From contig OZ026535.1 in the NCBI GenBank assembly GCA_964020105.1, positions 744,001 through 808,000 of the forward strand: a stretch of 64,000 bases of DNA, read 5' to 3'. The notes beneath the pieces were generated by a model, which worked only from the letters and a program-made list of their open reading frames with translations, made no database searches and was not told where the DNA came from. This document shows, piece after piece, positions 63,735 through 64,000 of this stretch. The number at the start of each line of letters is the position of its first letter. Within the stretch, counting starts at the first letter, position 1. The DNA comes from G964020105 sp964020105 (lineage in GTDB: Bacteria > Pseudomonadota > Alphaproteobacteria > WRAU01 > Hepatincolaceae). The position numbers were made by a program, and so were the translations under genes.

Positions 63735-64000
63735 ATGGTAAAAAAACATAGCCTCTTCATTTGTTCTAGCTGTCAGGCACAATATCCGAAATGGGTTGGT
63801 AAGTGTGATAGTTGTAATAGCTGGAATACTATTGGAGAGGTAGCTTTTTCTTCCGCTCTTGGGGGAGTAACTAAAAAAAACACATCTTTAAATAAAGTAG
63901 TATTTGCTAATTTATCAGAAGAAACAAAACTTATTCCTAGATATTTATCTAATATTAGTGAATTTGATCGTGTATGCGGTGGTGGTCTTGTACCTGCTTC
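63735..64000 (+). CDS. radA: DNA repair protein RadA, N-terminal part (cut by window edge)
   Basis: 88 codons from ATG 63735. Reads KHSLFICSSCQAQYPKWVGK then CDSCNSWNTIGE, the C4 zinc-finger of RadA (Sms), and continues to RYLSNISEFDRVCGGGLVPA just before the Walker A site. RadA is a RecA-like helicase that drives branch migration. It was not long enough to close inside the window. Confidence 0.93.
   Translation, partial: MVKKHSLFICSSCQAQYPKWVGKCDSCNSWNTIGEVAFSSALGGVTKKNTSLNKVVFANLSEETKLIPRYLSNISEFDRVCGGGLVPA

Overview
The window is strongly AT-rich DNA from a Gram-negative alphaproteobacterium that looks like an intracellular or symbiotic lineage (Rickettsiales or Holosporales type). This is inferred from gene families and order, not from an rRNA gene. 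The evidence is an outer-membrane/lipid A operon (skp-lpxD-fabZ-lpxA-lpxI), the housekeeping block rodZ-ispG-hisS-prfA-prmC, the order ubiG / grxC-comF, aroQ-accB-accC, glyQ-glyS, psd-pssA then radA, low GC, frequent TTG/GTG starts, and many long stretches of decayed DNA.

Layout. 0-3.4 kb: the start of era (cut by the window edge), a tiny CI-like repressor behind a tandem repeat, and a cytosine-5 methyltransferase with a C-terminally truncated Eco47II-like nuclease. 3.4-7.2 kb: the lipid A operon on the minus strand. 7.3-10.5 kb: manA, cutC and two exported envelope proteins. 10.5-11.75 kb: non-coding. 11.75-15 kb: two glycosyltransferase-type genes and a lipoprotein. 15-25.8 kb: rlmE, a 1188-residue autotransporter, then the prmC-prfA-hisS-ispG-rodZ block and an FMN oxidoreductase. 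26-32.3 kb: ubiG, grxC, comF, a methyltransferase, sfsA, map, radC, a BolA-glutaredoxin fusion and an esterase. 32.6-40.1 kb: csp, a META-domain lipoprotein, corA, a HAD phosphatase, an ornithine-type decarboxylase, aroQ, accBC and a secreted unknown. 40.1-43.5 kb: a dead IS1595-type transposase against a BcgI-like restriction-modification pair. 43.5-44.8 kb: decayed DNA.

44.8-56 kb is the most unusual part: a sugar-uptake and catabolism region. It holds a complete eight-gene minus-strand operon (metallohydrolase, stand-alone PRD protein, SFCGS protein, DUF4312, DUF4311, DUF4310, DgaE-like PLP lyase, DgaF-like aldolase), whose four transport-like proteins have no known function. Next come a tRNA-Met, murQ-murP for N-acetylmuramic acid, and a ptsG-type glucose permease. 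The general PTS proteins (EI, HPr, EIIA) are not in the window. The region has two tandem duplications. One doubles the murQ promoter and Shine-Dalgarno region. The other, between murP and ptsG, leaves small relics of both gene ends. PTS sugar import is not a feature of classical Rickettsia, so this region is the best candidate for something worth following up.

56-64 kb: an iron-type binding protein, glyS-glyQ, psd-pssA, a membrane-anchored protein with six 50-residue repeats, and the start of radA.
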